A stretch of DNA of 61,524 nt from an uncultured Oscillospiraceae bacterium (GTDB taxonomy: Bacteria > Bacillota > Clostridia > Oscillospirales > Oscillospiraceae): the NCBI GenBank assembly GCA_910577525.1, contig CAJTLI010000006.1, positions 1 through 61,524 on the forward strand, in the 5' to 3' direction. The notes under the pieces are model-generated. The model saw nothing but the letters and a program-made list of their open reading frames with translations. It was not told the DNA's origin and did no database searches. Below, one piece after another: positions 25,832-34,195 of the stretch. How positions within the stretch are numbered: position 1 is the first letter of the stretch; each line of letters begins with the position of its first letter. A program made the translations under genes and the position numbers.

Positions 25832-27844
25832 TTAGTGTTCCTCCTTCAAAATATCGACATATTTGGTTTCTACTGCAAGAGGACGGAAGGCCTTGCCGCC
25901 GTCCTGATAGAAGCGCCCGAAGAACTCCAGGCACTGAAGGCGCATGGTGTGGACGTAACAGCCCAGCAGGTTGAGCACCAGGTTCAGGGTGTTGCCGATG
26001 ATGGCCACGATGATGAAGGGGACCAGCCCGAACACGGACCCCAGGGTGTTGAACACCGAGGCGATGATGGAGCCGGCCATCATCAGGGCCATCAGGCGCA
26101 GGTAGGACAGGATGTCGCTGAAGTAGCCGGAGATGCCCTGATAGGCGTCCCAGATCCAGGTGACGGCCCCAATGGGGCTCTTGGAGCGGAGGATGCTGCC
26201 CACCGGCAGCAGTACCACGCCCAGCACCAGCACCACCAGGCCCACGGTGCCCAGAATGGCGGGGGCGCCCGGGATCATGGGGCCGCCGATGGTCAGGGCC
26301 GCGCCGATGAGGATGCACCACCAGGCCCCCTCCTGGGTGATGGCGTCCAGAGGCTGGCCGTGGCGGATTTTCTCCTCCACGCTGACGGCCATGCCCACGA
26401 ACACCTGGATGACGCCCAGCACCATGGAGCCGATCATGACGGTGATGGTGTCGTTGATGGGGGTGAACAGGGGCTTCCAGAACCAGATAAAGGACCCGGC
26501 CGCGTCGTGATAGCCGGGCACGGCGGCGGCGGAGCCCGTCAGGTCGAAGAGCTTGGACAGGAAGTCGCCGAAGAAGCTGCCGGTGAGGCAGCCCCAGAAC
26601 ACGGAGCTGATGCCGCACATGAAGAACATGGCCATCATGTCCCGCATGGTGCCCTTGGGCCTGGCCTTGGCCAGGAAAAACGCGGTGCCCAGCACCATCA
26701 GCACGCCGTAGCCGATGTCGTTCATCATGAACCCGAAGAAGGCGATGAAAAACGGGGCCATCAGGGGGTTGGGGTCCACGCTGTCGTAGGCGGGCATGGA
26801 GTACATCTCGGTGATGGCGGTGAAGGGCCCCGTGACGGCGTTGTTTTTCAGCTTGATGGGCACCTGCGGGTACTCGTCGGGGGTGGGGTCCGCTATCTCC
26901 CAGGCGCACTGGAAGCCGCCCAGCGCCTTCTCCAGCTCCCCCTGGTTCCCGGCGGGGAGCCAGCCGTCCAGCACGAAGGCGGCGTCGGTGTCAATGAGCC
27001 GGAGCTTGTTCTCCTCCCGGCTGATCTCCTGGGCCGCCCGGTCCACGCAGCGGCGCAGGGCGTCCCGCTTCTCCCCCAGGCCGGACAGAGCGGTCCGGCA
27101 CTCCTGTTCCTCCCGCTCCAGGGAGGCAATGCGGTTGTCCAGCAGGGCGGTGTTTTCCGCCGCCGTCCCGGTCCATCCCCGGAGCGTGACCCGGGAGGCG
27201 CCGAAGGGCCGCATGGCCTCATAGCAGGCGCCGAGGGCGCTGTGGTGGCAGATGAGCAGGAAGTATTGCAGCTCCCGGTCGCTCCCCGCCCGGATGAGCT
27301 GGGCCAGCTCGGTGTTCTGGCCCACCGCCGCCTCCAGGGCGGCAAAGCTGGTCTTGACGGGGACCGAGCAGAAGTGGACGGGGACGGTGGCCGTCCCCTC
27401 GGCGTCCAAGGGCACGTCCAGGCTGGACCAGGGCTCCAGCGACGCCTTCTGGGTCAGCAGCTTGGCCCGCTCCGCCGCCTTGGCGGCCAGCTCCCGCTCC
27501 GCCTGTGCCACCTGACGGGCGGCGTCCAGGCCGGCGGCGTAGGCCCCCTCGTCGAACAGCTCCCCCTCGGAGATCTGGGGGCGGGGGGTGAACAGGCCCC
27601 CGTCCTTGGCGGGCGCGTACCGCCGCAGGGTGTCCAGGGCGCCGCTGAGCAGAAGGCTCTGCTCCCGGGCCTTTTCCAGCCCCGCCGCGCTGGGCTTGGC
27701 CATGCCCTCCCACTGGGGGTCGGACAGGTCCAGCGCGGGCTCCCGGATCTCCACGCAGCCCAGGCCCTGGAGGGTCCGCAGCAGCTCTTCCCGCTGGGCG
27801 CGAAGGGCCAGCAGCCGCAGCCGTTTCATTTTGACAATGGCCAT
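25832..27844 (-). CDS. atpI: V/A-type ATP synthase subunit I (a-subunit homologue)
   Basis: 670 residues. N-terminal soluble half with MAIVKMKRLRLLALRAQREELLRTLQGLG, two coiled-coil regions, then seven to eight membrane helices in the C-terminal half, including the conserved QVFVGMAVSVEEKI-type region and a final SYLRLMALMMAGSIIASVF, which contains the essential arginine helix. This is the stator membrane subunit that forms the ion channels with the K ring. Its ATG shares one base with the stop codon of the upstream gene (TGATG). Starts further upstream in the frame would overlap that gene. Confidence 0.95.
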   Translation of the reverse strand: MAIVKMKRLRLLALRAQREELLRTLQGLGCVEIREPALDLSDPQWEGMAKPSAAGLEKAREQSLLLSGALDTLRRYAPAKDGGLFTPRPQISEGELFDEGAYAAGLDAARQVAQAERELAAKAAERAKLLTQKASLEPWSSLDVPLDAEGTATVPVHFCSVPVKTSFAALEAAVGQNTELAQLIRAGSDRELQYFLLICHHSALGACYEAMRPFGASRVTLRGWTGTAAENTALLDNRIASLEREEQECRTALSGLGEKRDALRRCVDRAAQEISREENKLRLIDTDAAFVLDGWLPAGNQGELEKALGGFQCAWEIADPTPDEYPQVPIKLKNNAVTGPFTAITEMYSMPAYDSVDPNPLMAPFFIAFFGFMMNDIGYGVLMVLGTAFFLAKARPKGTMRDMMAMFFMCGISSVFWGCLTGSFFGDFLSKLFDLTGSAAAVPGYHDAAGSFIWFWKPLFTPINDTITVMIGSMVLGVIQVFVGMAVSVEEKIRHGQPLDAITQEGAWWCILIGAALTIGGPMIPGAPAILGTVGLVVLVLGVVLLPVGSILRSKSPIGAVTWIWDAYQGISGYFSDILSYLRLMALMMAGSIIASVFNTLGSVFGLVPFIIVAIIGNTLNLVLNLLGCYVHTMRLQCLEFFGRFYQDGGKAFRPLAVETKYVDILKEEH

Positions 27845-28158
27845 CAGCTGTTCCCTACCCTTCCGACGATCAGCCCGGCGGCCTTGTCCAGCCGCTTGCG
27901 GGCGTCCTGCTTCAGCGCCTCGCACCTGGCGCTGTTGTCCGCCAGGGTCTGCTCCGCTTTCTTCTCCGCCTGGACCTCGGCGTCGGCCAGCATGGCCTTC
28001 GCCTCCTGCTCCGCCTTGGCGCGGGCGTCCTGGACCAGCTGGCGGCCCGCCCGCTCCGCTTCCGCTACGATGCGCTTGGCCTCCTCCGCCGCCTCGGCCC
28101 GCCGCTCCCTCGCGGCCTGCTCCGCCTCAGTGACCTTTTGGATGGCCTCTAAAGACAT
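27844..28158 (-). CDS. V/A-type ATP synthase small coiled-coil stator subunit (subunit H/G)
   Basis: 104 residues, almost entirely one long helix rich in Ala, Glu, Lys and Arg (EAEQAARERRAEAAEEAKRI), without membrane segments. It is the first gene of the operon, directly before subunit I, the usual place of the H (also called G) peripheral stalk protein that forms a coiled coil with E. AGAGGTG precedes the ATG. Assignment rests on composition, length and position. Confidence 0.85.
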   Translation of the reverse strand: MSLEAIQKVTEAEQAARERRAEAAEEAKRIVAEAERAGRQLVQDARAKAEQEAKAMLADAEVQAEKKAEQTLADNSARCEALKQDARKRLDKAAGLIVGRVGNS

Positions 28159-28181
28159 AAGACTTCACCTCTCTTACTTTA

Positions 28182-28341
28182 GGAACCTCTGAACAAACGC
28201 GCCCGGGGCGCTCTGCGGATATTTTTCGTCACTACTTCGTTGTGATTTCTTGAAATAAAAACAATTATTCCCGCGAAATCCCGCCTCGCTGTGGCGAAAA
28301 AGCTCTCGCAAACCGCTTCTGCCGATTGATTCAGAGGTTCC
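28182..28341. mobile_element. MITE-like element in the ATPase operon leader
   Basis: 160 bases bounded by perfect 12-base inverted repeats (GGAACCTCTGAA at 28182-28193 and its complement at 28330-28341) and flanked on both sides by TTTA (28178-28181 and 28342-28345), which looks like a target duplication. No protein longer than about 75 residues is encoded and none looks like a transposase. It lies in the transcribed leader of the ATPase operon, 23 bases before its first start codon. Confidence 0.75.
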
Positions 28342-28348
28342 TTTACAC

Positions 28349-28374
28349 GGGGGAGCCGCACAGCGTGCTCCCCC
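28349..28374. repeat. hairpin in the ATPase operon leader
   Basis: GGGGGAGC at 28349-28356 pairs with GCTCCCCC at 28367-28374. It sits between the minus-strand promoter and the MITE-like element. There is no T-run after it on the minus strand; a short ATTTT follows on the plus strand. Confidence 0.6.
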
Positions 28375-28387
28375 ATTTTCACTGGTA

Positions 28388-28416
28388 ATTTTATCATTCC
28401 TGCCTCCATTTATCAA
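28388..28416 (-). promoter_or_regulatory. promoter of the V/A-ATPase operon
   Basis: On the minus strand TTGATA (28416-28411), a 17-base spacer and TAAAAT (28393-28388). The leader would be about 220 bases long. Confidence 0.75.
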
Positions 28417-28552
28417 CCCTTGATTTTGAAATAAACCACCAGAAATCTGGAAATCTTGGTAAAAGGTCCTTGCCCCGCCCCAAAAATTCAAGAAAATGGA
28501 AGTTTTTCTTCCCGGACCCGCCGTTCAAAAACAAAAGATCGCCACGCCGCCC

Positions 28553-28581
28553 TTGTTTTTGTCGTTTTGTTTTGGTATAAT
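28553..28581 (+). promoter_or_regulatory. promoter of the gdpP-rplI-dnaB unit
   Basis: TTGTTT at 28553-28558, a 17-base spacer and a perfect TATAAT at 28576-28581. It is divergent from the ATPase promoter about 140 bases away. Confidence 0.75.
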
Positions 28582-28638
28582 CCATTATCTATGGGATGTA
28601 GCGCCCGCCTGAAACGGCGGCGGAAAGAGGTGAACGAG

Positions 28639-30699
28639 GTGTATCAGAAAATGATCCGGGCGCTGGCCCCCCGTATGGCGGCGTGCTTCGCGGCGATGCT
28701 GGCCTTTTCCGGCGTCACCGCCCTGCTGGGCCATGTTCAGGCGGCGGTGGCGGAGCTGATCCTCGTGGGCGTGCTTCTGATGGTCTACGTTGTCTCCCTC
28801 CTCCGGCGCAAGCGGGAGGCAGAGAAGCATCTTCAGGAGCTGCTGGACAGCGTGGACCAGGCCACCCGGGACAGCACCCGCAACTGCCCCCTGCCCCTGG
28901 TGATGTTCCGGCCGGACACCGGCGAGGTGGTGTGGACCAACGAACGCTTCCTCCGCCTCACCGGCGGGCAGGAGCGGATGTTCGACACCAGCATGGACGA
29001 CCTGGCCCCCGGCTTCGACACACGCTGGCTGCTGGAGGGCAAAAACGAGTGCCCGGAGGAGGCCGTTCTGGGCGGGCGGCGCTACCGGGTGTTCGGCGAG
29101 ACCGCCCAGCCCGCTCCGGGGGCGGAGGACATCCTGCTGGCCACTACCTACTGGCTGGACATCACCGATCTGGCCGACACCCGGGACATCTACAAGGCCA
29201 CCCGGCCGGTGCTGGCCCTGCTGCTGCTGGACAACTACGAGGACGCCATCAAGAGCCAGGACGAGAGCGTCCGCTCGGCCATGCTCAGCGACATCAGCCA
29301 GCGGCTCACCGCCTGGGCGGAGCGGTCCCGGGGGGTGTTTCTCCGGCTGGACCGGGACCGGTTTTTGTTCCTGTTTGAGGAGCAGTATCTGGAGGGCTAT
29401 AAGGAGGAGAAGTTCTCCCTGCTGGACAGCGTGCGGGAGGTGGTCAACCCCGCCGGCATCGCCGCCACGGTGTCCGTGGGCGTGGGGGTGGACGGGGACA
29501 CCTTCGAGGAGCTGTACCGCTTCGCCAACCTGTCGGTGGAGATGGCCCTGTCCCGGGGAGGCGACCAGGCGGTGGTGAAAAACCGCTTCACCTTCGAGTT
29601 TTTCGGCGGGCGCACCAAGGAGACCGAGCGGCGCACCAAGGTCAAGAGCCGGGTGATGGCCTCCGCCATGGGCGAGCTGGTGTCCGACGCGTCCTGCGTC
29701 CTCATCATGGGCCACCGCTCCCCGGACTTCGACGCGGTGGGGGCCGCCGTGGGGGTGTGCGCAATCGCGCGGATGCGGGGCGTTCCCCACTATATCCTCC
29801 GGGACCCCGTCTCCACCCCCGCCGACGACCTGTACGGCCGCCTGGGGCGGATGCCCCAGTACGGCGGCGTGCTGCTGGACAGCCAGGAGATCCTGCTCCG
29901 GGCGGACTCCCGCTCCCTGCTGGTGGTGGTGGACACCAACCGGCCCGAGCAGGTGCAGAACCAGGAGCTGCTCAGCCGCTGCAACAAGCTGGCGGTCATC
30001 GACCACCACCGCCGGGCGGCCACCTATATCGAGGGGGCGGACCTGAACTTTCACGAGCCCTACGCCTCCTCCACCTGCGAGCTGGTGACGGAGCTGATCG
30101 GCTATCTGATGGAGCCCGCCGACCTGTTTCCCGGCGAGGCGGAGGCCCTGATGGCCGGGCTGATGCTGGACACCAAGAACTTCACCATGCGCACCGGCGG
30201 GCGCACCTTTGAGGCGGCGGCCATGCTCCGCCGGGCCGGGGGGGACACCGGCGAGGTGCGGAAAATGTTCCAGACCAACCTGGCCGACGCGGTGGCCAAA
30301 TACGGCATCATTCAAAACGCCAAGATGTACCGGGGGGACATCGCCATCGCCGTGTCCAGCCGCTCGGTGGGCCGGGTGACGGCGGCCCAGGCGGCGGACG
30401 AGCTGCTGAATATCGCGGGCGTGGGTGCCTCCTTCGTGCTCTATCCGGAGGGGGACCGGGTGGTGGTGTCCGGGCGCAGTCTCAGCGCCACTAACGTCCA
30501 GGTTATTTTGGAGGCCCTGGGGGGGGGCGGAAACGCCGGGGCCGCCGGGGCCCAGATCCCCGGCAAAACCCTGGAGCAGGTGCTCTCAGAGCTCCACGAG
30601 GCGCTGGACCGCTATTTTGACGGGGAGGAAGGAAGCGCGGAAAAGCGGACAGCGAGAGAGCTTGGACCGGAGCGGGAGCAAAAGCCCAAGGAGGGCTGA
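28639..30699 (+). CDS. gdpP: GdpP-like cyclic-di-AMP phosphodiesterase (DHH/DHHA1 family)
   Basis: 686 residues from a GTG with AAAGAGG eight bases upstream; an ATG at 28591 in the same frame would start almost at the transcription start and is less likely. Two N-terminal membrane helices are followed by a PAS-like domain, a degenerate GGDEF domain and the catalytic DHH part: LIMGHRSPDFDAVGAA, VVVDTNRPEQ and VIDHHRRA bind the metals. DHHA1 follows, with GGGGNAGAAGAQIP. It breaks down c-di-AMP, controlling turgor and wall stress. The last about 22 residues are an unusual Lys/Arg/Glu tail encoded by a decayed copy of the interspersed element (30632-30730). Confidence 0.93.
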   Translation: MYQKMIRALAPRMAACFAAMLAFSGVTALLGHVQAAVAELILVGVLLMVYVVSLLRRKREAEKHLQELLDSVDQATRDSTRNCPLPLVMFRPDTGEVVWTNERFLRLTGGQERMFDTSMDDLAPGFDTRWLLEGKNECPEEAVLGGRRYRVFGETAQPAPGAEDILLATTYWLDITDLADTRDIYKATRPVLALLLLDNYEDAIKSQDESVRSAMLSDISQRLTAWAERSRGVFLRLDRDRFLFLFEEQYLEGYKEEKFSLLDSVREVVNPAGIAATVSVGVGVDGDTFEELYRFANLSVEMALSRGGDQAVVKNRFTFEFFGGRTKETERRTKVKSRVMASAMGELVSDASCVLIMGHRSPDFDAVGAAVGVCAIARMRGVPHYILRDPVSTPADDLYGRLGRMPQYGGVLLDSQEILLRADSRSLLVVVDTNRPEQVQNQELLSRCNKLAVIDHHRRAATYIEGADLNFHEPYASSTCELVTELIGYLMEPADLFPGEAEALMAGLMLDTKNFTMRTGGRTFEAAAMLRRAGGDTGEVRKMFQTNLADAVAKYGIIQNAKMYRGDIAIAVSSRSVGRVTAAQAADELLNIAGVGASFVLYPEGDRVVVSGRSLSATNVQVILEALGGGGNAGAAGAQIPGKTLEQVLSELHEALDRYFDGEEGSAEKRTARELGPEREQKPKEG

Positions 30700-30730
30700 A
30701 AGCCCGTCGGGAACAGGCACAGCGGAGGCG
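30632..30730 (+). repeat. interspersed element, decayed copy E
   Basis: Shares GGACCGGAGCG with copy C and a GTCGGGAACAGGCACAGCGG block corresponding to the 3' module, around an AGCCC/GGGCT hairpin. The first two thirds lie inside the gdpP reading frame. Assignment is tentative because similarity to the other copies is partial. Confidence 0.45.
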
Positions 30731-30736
30731 CACAGA

Positions 30737-30774
30737 TACTAATACTATTCTCAGGTACTAATACTATTCTCAGG
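30737..30774 (+). repeat. two tandem 19-base repeats before rplI
   Basis: TACTAATACTATTCTCAGG occurs twice without a gap (30737-30755 and 30756-30774), between gdpP and rplI. It is AT-rich against its surroundings. No function is evident. Confidence 0.9.
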
Positions 30775-30808
30775 GACCAGCTCCCATACCGAATTGGAGG
30801 AACATATT

Positions 30809-31258
30809 ATGAAAGTCATTTTACAGCAGGACGTGAGGGGCCAGGGCAAGAAGGGCCAGATGGTGGAGGTGTCCGACGGCTACGGCCGCAATTTCCTCCT
30901 GCCCCGGAAGCTGGCGGTGGAGGCCACCGCCGAAAATGTGAACACCATGAAAATGCAGGACAAGGCCAAGCAGGCCCGGCTGGCCGAGGAGAAGGCCCAG
31001 GCCCTGGCCCTGGCCGAGCAGCTCAAGGGCGTGCAGGTGAAAATCAAGGCCCGGGCCGGCCAGGGCGGCAAGCTCTTCGGCTCCATCACCAGCAAGGAGA
31101 TCTCCGAGGAGCTGAAAAAGCAGTTCGGTCTGGACGTGGGCAAGAGCAAGATCGTGCTGGGCGATCCCATCAAGTCCTTTGGAACCTTCGCGGTGAAGTG
31201 CAAGCTGGGCAGCGAGGTGTCCGGGGTTGTCAACGTGCTGGTGATTGAGGAGAAATAA
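30809..31258 (+). CDS. rplI: 50S ribosomal protein L9
   Basis: 149 residues beginning MKVILQQDVRGQGKKGQMV and DGYGRNFLLPRKLA, the rRNA-binding N-domain, then the long connecting helix (residues about 40-75) and the C-terminal domain with KLFGSITSKEISEELKK. Full family length. TTGGAGGA precedes the ATG. In Firmicutes rplI lies between gdpP and dnaB, as here. Confidence 0.98.
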   Translation: MKVILQQDVRGQGKKGQMVEVSDGYGRNFLLPRKLAVEATAENVNTMKMQDKAKQARLAEEKAQALALAEQLKGVQVKIKARAGQGGKLFGSITSKEISEELKKQFGLDVGKSKIVLGDPIKSFGTFAVKCKLGSEVSGVVNVLVIEEK

Positions 31259-31444
31259 GAAGCGCGGAGCCGTCGTGAGCAGCGCGGATGGAGCGCAGCG
31301 AAAGCAAAAGTCCATGGCCCGCGGAGCGGGACTGAGTTTTGCTTGAGTCGGAGCGAAGCCGCGCGTCGCGAACAGGCGGAGCGTGACAGCAAGAAGCGCG
31401 GAGCCGTCGTGAGCAGCGCGGATGGAGCGCAGCGAAAGCAAAAG
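31257..31444 (+). repeat. interspersed intergenic element, copy B with duplicated 5' module
   Basis: The element begins inside the rplI stop codon. A 54-base sequence containing the 5' module (GAGCCGTCGTGAGCAGCG) occurs twice and identically, at 31257-31310 and 31391-31444, with the central stem (AAGCAAAA 31302-31309 pairing with TTTTGCTT 31337-31344, inner CCCGC/GCGGG hairpin) and the 3' module (GCGTCGCGAACAGGCGGAGC) between them. No reading frame here looks like a real protein. It separates rplI from dnaB. Confidence 0.85.
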
Positions 31445-31482
31445 CCCACGGGCTCCATATCATCGTTGAAGGAGGCGGCCGT

Positions 31483-32847
31483 ATGCCCGGCGAGGAACTG
31501 AACGAACTGCAAACACCCCACTCCGTCATGGCGGAGCAGGCGGTGCTGGGCTCCATCCTCATCGACGAGCGGTGCGTCCCCGCGGTGATGGAGCGGCTGC
31601 TCCCCGACGATTTTTACATGCGGGCCAACCGGGAGCTGTTCCAGGTCCTGTTCACCATGTTCAGCCGGTTCGACACCATCGACCCGGTGACGGTGGTGGA
31701 CCGGATGAAGCAGGCCGGGGTGTACGACGAGAACACCACCGTGCCCTACCTGCGCCAGCTCATGGAGACCACCCCCACCGCCGCCAACGTGATGGACTAT
31801 GTGGACATCGTGGCGGACAAGGCCACCCTGCGGCGGATCGGCGAGGCCGCCGGGGAGCTGTCCGAGCTGGTGCGGGCCGAGAGCGGCACCGCCGCCCAGA
31901 TCCTGGAGGCGGCGGAGCAGCGCATCTACGCCATCCGGCAGGGGAAATCCGCCCGTGGGCTGAGCCATATCTCCGCGGTGATGAACGAGGTGTGGGAGAC
32001 GGTCAAGGAGCGCCAGGCCCAGGGGGGCGAGTTCCCCGGCATCTCCACCGGTCTGGTGGACCTGGACCGGCGGATCTCCGGGCTGAACGACTCCGACCTC
32101 ATCATCGTGGCCGGGCGGCCCGGCATGGGCAAGTCCTCCCTGGCCATGAACATCGGCGTGGAGGCCGCCAAGCACTCGGGCAAGAGCGTGGCGGTGTTCT
32201 CCCTGGAGATGAGCCGCGCCCAGCTGGGCATGCGCCTGGTGTCCACCGAGTGCCTGATCGACAACAAAAAGCTGTCCACCGGCCGCATCGCCGGGGAGGA
32301 GGAGTGGGGCAGGGTGGCCATGGCGGTGGCCAGCCTGAGCCAGGCCAAGATGTACCTGGACGACGACGCCTCCCTGTCGGTGGCGGACATCAACGCCAAG
32401 TGCCGCCGCATCGACGACCTGGGGCTGGTCATCATCGACTACCTCCAGCTCATGACCTCCGCCGGGGGGGCGCCCAAGAGCAACGAGAACCGCCAGCAGA
32501 TCGTGTCCGACATCTCCCGCTCCCTGAAGCTGATGGCCAAGGAGCTGAACGTGCCGGTGATCTGCGCCTCCCAGCTCTCCCGCGCCAACGAGAGCCGCAG
32601 CGCCGGCCAGCGCCGGCCCATGCTGTCCGACCTGCGGGAGTCGGGCGCCATCGAGCAGGACGCGGACATCGTCATCTTCATCCACCGGGAGAGCTACTAC
32701 GAGGACGACACGGAAAACCCCAACGTGGCCGAGTGCATCGTGGCCAAAAACCGCCACGGCGAGACGGGCACCGTCATGATGGAGTGGCGGCCGGAGTACA
32801 CCGTGTTCCGCAACCTGGCCTACCAGTACGACGACGAGGACCTGTGA
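31483..32847 (+). CDS. dnaB: replicative DNA helicase DnaB
   Basis: 454 residues. N-terminal domain begins with PHSVMAEQAVLGSILID; the RecA-like C-terminal domain has Walker A AGRPGMGKSSLAMN, VFSLEMSRAQLGMRLV, Walker B LVIIDYLQLM and SDLRESGAIEQDADIVIFIHR. It unwinds DNA at the fork as a hexamer. GGAGG lies upstream of the ATG. Standard length. The spacing to rplI is filled by repeat copy B. Confidence 0.98.
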   Translation: MPGEELNELQTPHSVMAEQAVLGSILIDERCVPAVMERLLPDDFYMRANRELFQVLFTMFSRFDTIDPVTVVDRMKQAGVYDENTTVPYLRQLMETTPTAANVMDYVDIVADKATLRRIGEAAGELSELVRAESGTAAQILEAAEQRIYAIRQGKSARGLSHISAVMNEVWETVKERQAQGGEFPGISTGLVDLDRRISGLNDSDLIIVAGRPGMGKSSLAMNIGVEAAKHSGKSVAVFSLEMSRAQLGMRLVSTECLIDNKKLSTGRIAGEEEWGRVAMAVASLSQAKMYLDDDASLSVADINAKCRRIDDLGLVIIDYLQLMTSAGGAPKSNENRQQIVSDISRSLKLMAKELNVPVICASQLSRANESRSAGQRRPMLSDLRESGAIEQDADIVIFIHRESYYEDDTENPNVAECIVAKNRHGETGTVMMEWRPEYTVFRNLAYQYDDEDL

Positions 32848-32848
32848 C

Positions 32849-34195
32849 ATGGGGGACGGCTTTCGCTTTGACCTGCTCCCCCCCGGTTCGGGGGTGCTGT
32901 GCGCCCTGTCCGGCGGGGCGGACTCCATGTACCTGCTGTGCCGCCTTTTAGAAGGGCGGGAGCGGTACGGGTGGACGGTGTGCGCCGCCCACTTCAACCA
33001 CGGCCTGCGCCCTGCCGCCCAGCGGGACGAGGACTTCGTCCGGGACTGGTGCGGACGGCAGAGCGTCCCGCTGTACGCCACCCGCGAGAACGCAGAGGAA
33101 TATGCGTTCCGGAATAAACTCTCCGTAGAGGAGGCGGGACGGGTTCTGCGCTACCGCTTTCTGGAGGAGACCGCCTGGGAGATCGGCTGCGCGGAACACC
33201 CCTTCTTCGTGGCCACCGGCCATCACGCCGGGGACAACGCGGAGACGGTGCTGATGAACCTGATCCGGGGCTGCGGGCTCAACGGCCTGACCGGGATACC
33301 GGAGCGCCGGGGGAGCGTCGTCCGGCCCATGCTGAACGTGACCCGGCGGGAGATTTTGGACTATTTAGAGGAACACGCCGTCCCCCACGTGGAGGACGAG
33401 ACCAATACCGACCCGGCCTACACCCGGAACAAGGTGCGGCTCCAGCTCCTGCCCCTGCTGGAGGAGCTGAACCCCAGGGCGGTGGAGCACCTCTGCGCCG
33501 CCGCCGCCCGGTTGGGCGAGGACGAGGCGGAGCTGTCCCGGCAGGCGGCCCGGATCAGCGGGCAGGGGCTGGACGTCCCGGAGGGCGTGGCCGTCAACGT
33601 GGATTTGCTGCGGGAGGCGCCCCGGCCCATCGCCCTGCGGGCCTGCGGCCAGCTGTTGGAGCGGGCGGGGCTGGGGGCCGAGGCCGTCCACCGGGAGGGG
33701 ATGCTGGCCCTGGCCCTGGGAGACAACCCCTCCGCGTCCCTGGACGTGCCCGGCGGGCGGGTCTGGCGGCAGTACGGCCTGCTGGCCCTGTCCCGGTCGC
33801 GGGAAGCGGCCCCGCCGCGGCCCCGCGAGCTGGTAGAGGGGCAGATTCACTGGGGAAGCTGGGCCATCGGCTGCACCCCGGCGGTGTGCCCGGAAAAGGC
33901 TTATATCACGGCGCAGAATTTTTATCTGAAGCCCCACCGCTACGTGGTCCGCTCCCGCCATGAGGGGGACCGGATCACCCTGGGAGAGCGCCCCGCCAAA
34001 ACGGTGAAAAAGCTGCTGATCGAGGCAAAAATCCCTGCCTGCCGCCGGGAGTTTATCCCGGTGATCGACGGCGGAGGACAGGCGGCGGCCCTGGGCGGCT
34101 TTGGCCCGGACCGGCACCGGCTGGCCCGGCCGGGGGAGCCAGCCCTGCATATTATTCTAAAAATGGAGGAGAATGGGTCATGCACAAGGACGTAG
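32849..34195 (+). CDS. tilS: tRNA(Ile)-lysidine synthase
   Basis: 448 residues. The P-loop of N-type ATP pyrophosphatases is ALSGGADSMYLL; HFNHGLRPAAQRDEDFV and ATGHHAGDNAETVLMNLIRG are further signatures. The C-terminal domain contains RSRHEGDRITLG. The enzyme makes lysidine at the CAU anticodon of tRNA-Ile so that it reads AUA. The gene starts one base after the dnaB stop codon and its end overlaps hpt by 16 bases. Confidence 0.96.
   Translation: MGDGFRFDLLPPGSGVLCALSGGADSMYLLCRLLEGRERYGWTVCAAHFNHGLRPAAQRDEDFVRDWCGRQSVPLYATRENAEEYAFRNKLSVEEAGRVLRYRFLEETAWEIGCAEHPFFVATGHHAGDNAETVLMNLIRGCGLNGLTGIPERRGSVVRPMLNVTRREILDYLEEHAVPHVEDETNTDPAYTRNKVRLQLLPLLEELNPRAVEHLCAAAARLGEDEAELSRQAARISGQGLDVPEGVAVNVDLLREAPRPIALRACGQLLERAGLGAEAVHREGMLALALGDNPSASLDVPGGRVWRQYGLLALSRSREAAPPRPRELVEGQIHWGSWAIGCTPAVCPEKAYITAQNFYLKPHRYVVRSRHEGDRITLGERPAKTVKKLLIEAKIPACRREFIPVIDGGGQAAALGGFGPDRHRLARPGEPALHIILKMEENGSCTRT

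Noticed and set aside
30737..30774. Tandem repeats considered as a CRISPR remnant
   Set aside because: Only two units, no spacers between them and no cas genes in the window.
30821..31441. Minus-strand frames over the interspersed elements (also near 16324-16857 and 53191-53544), whose products look alike (Leu/Arg/Ser/Ala-rich)
   Set aside because: Their similarity comes from the shared repeat DNA. They run against flanking genes and lack start signals; treated as non-coding.
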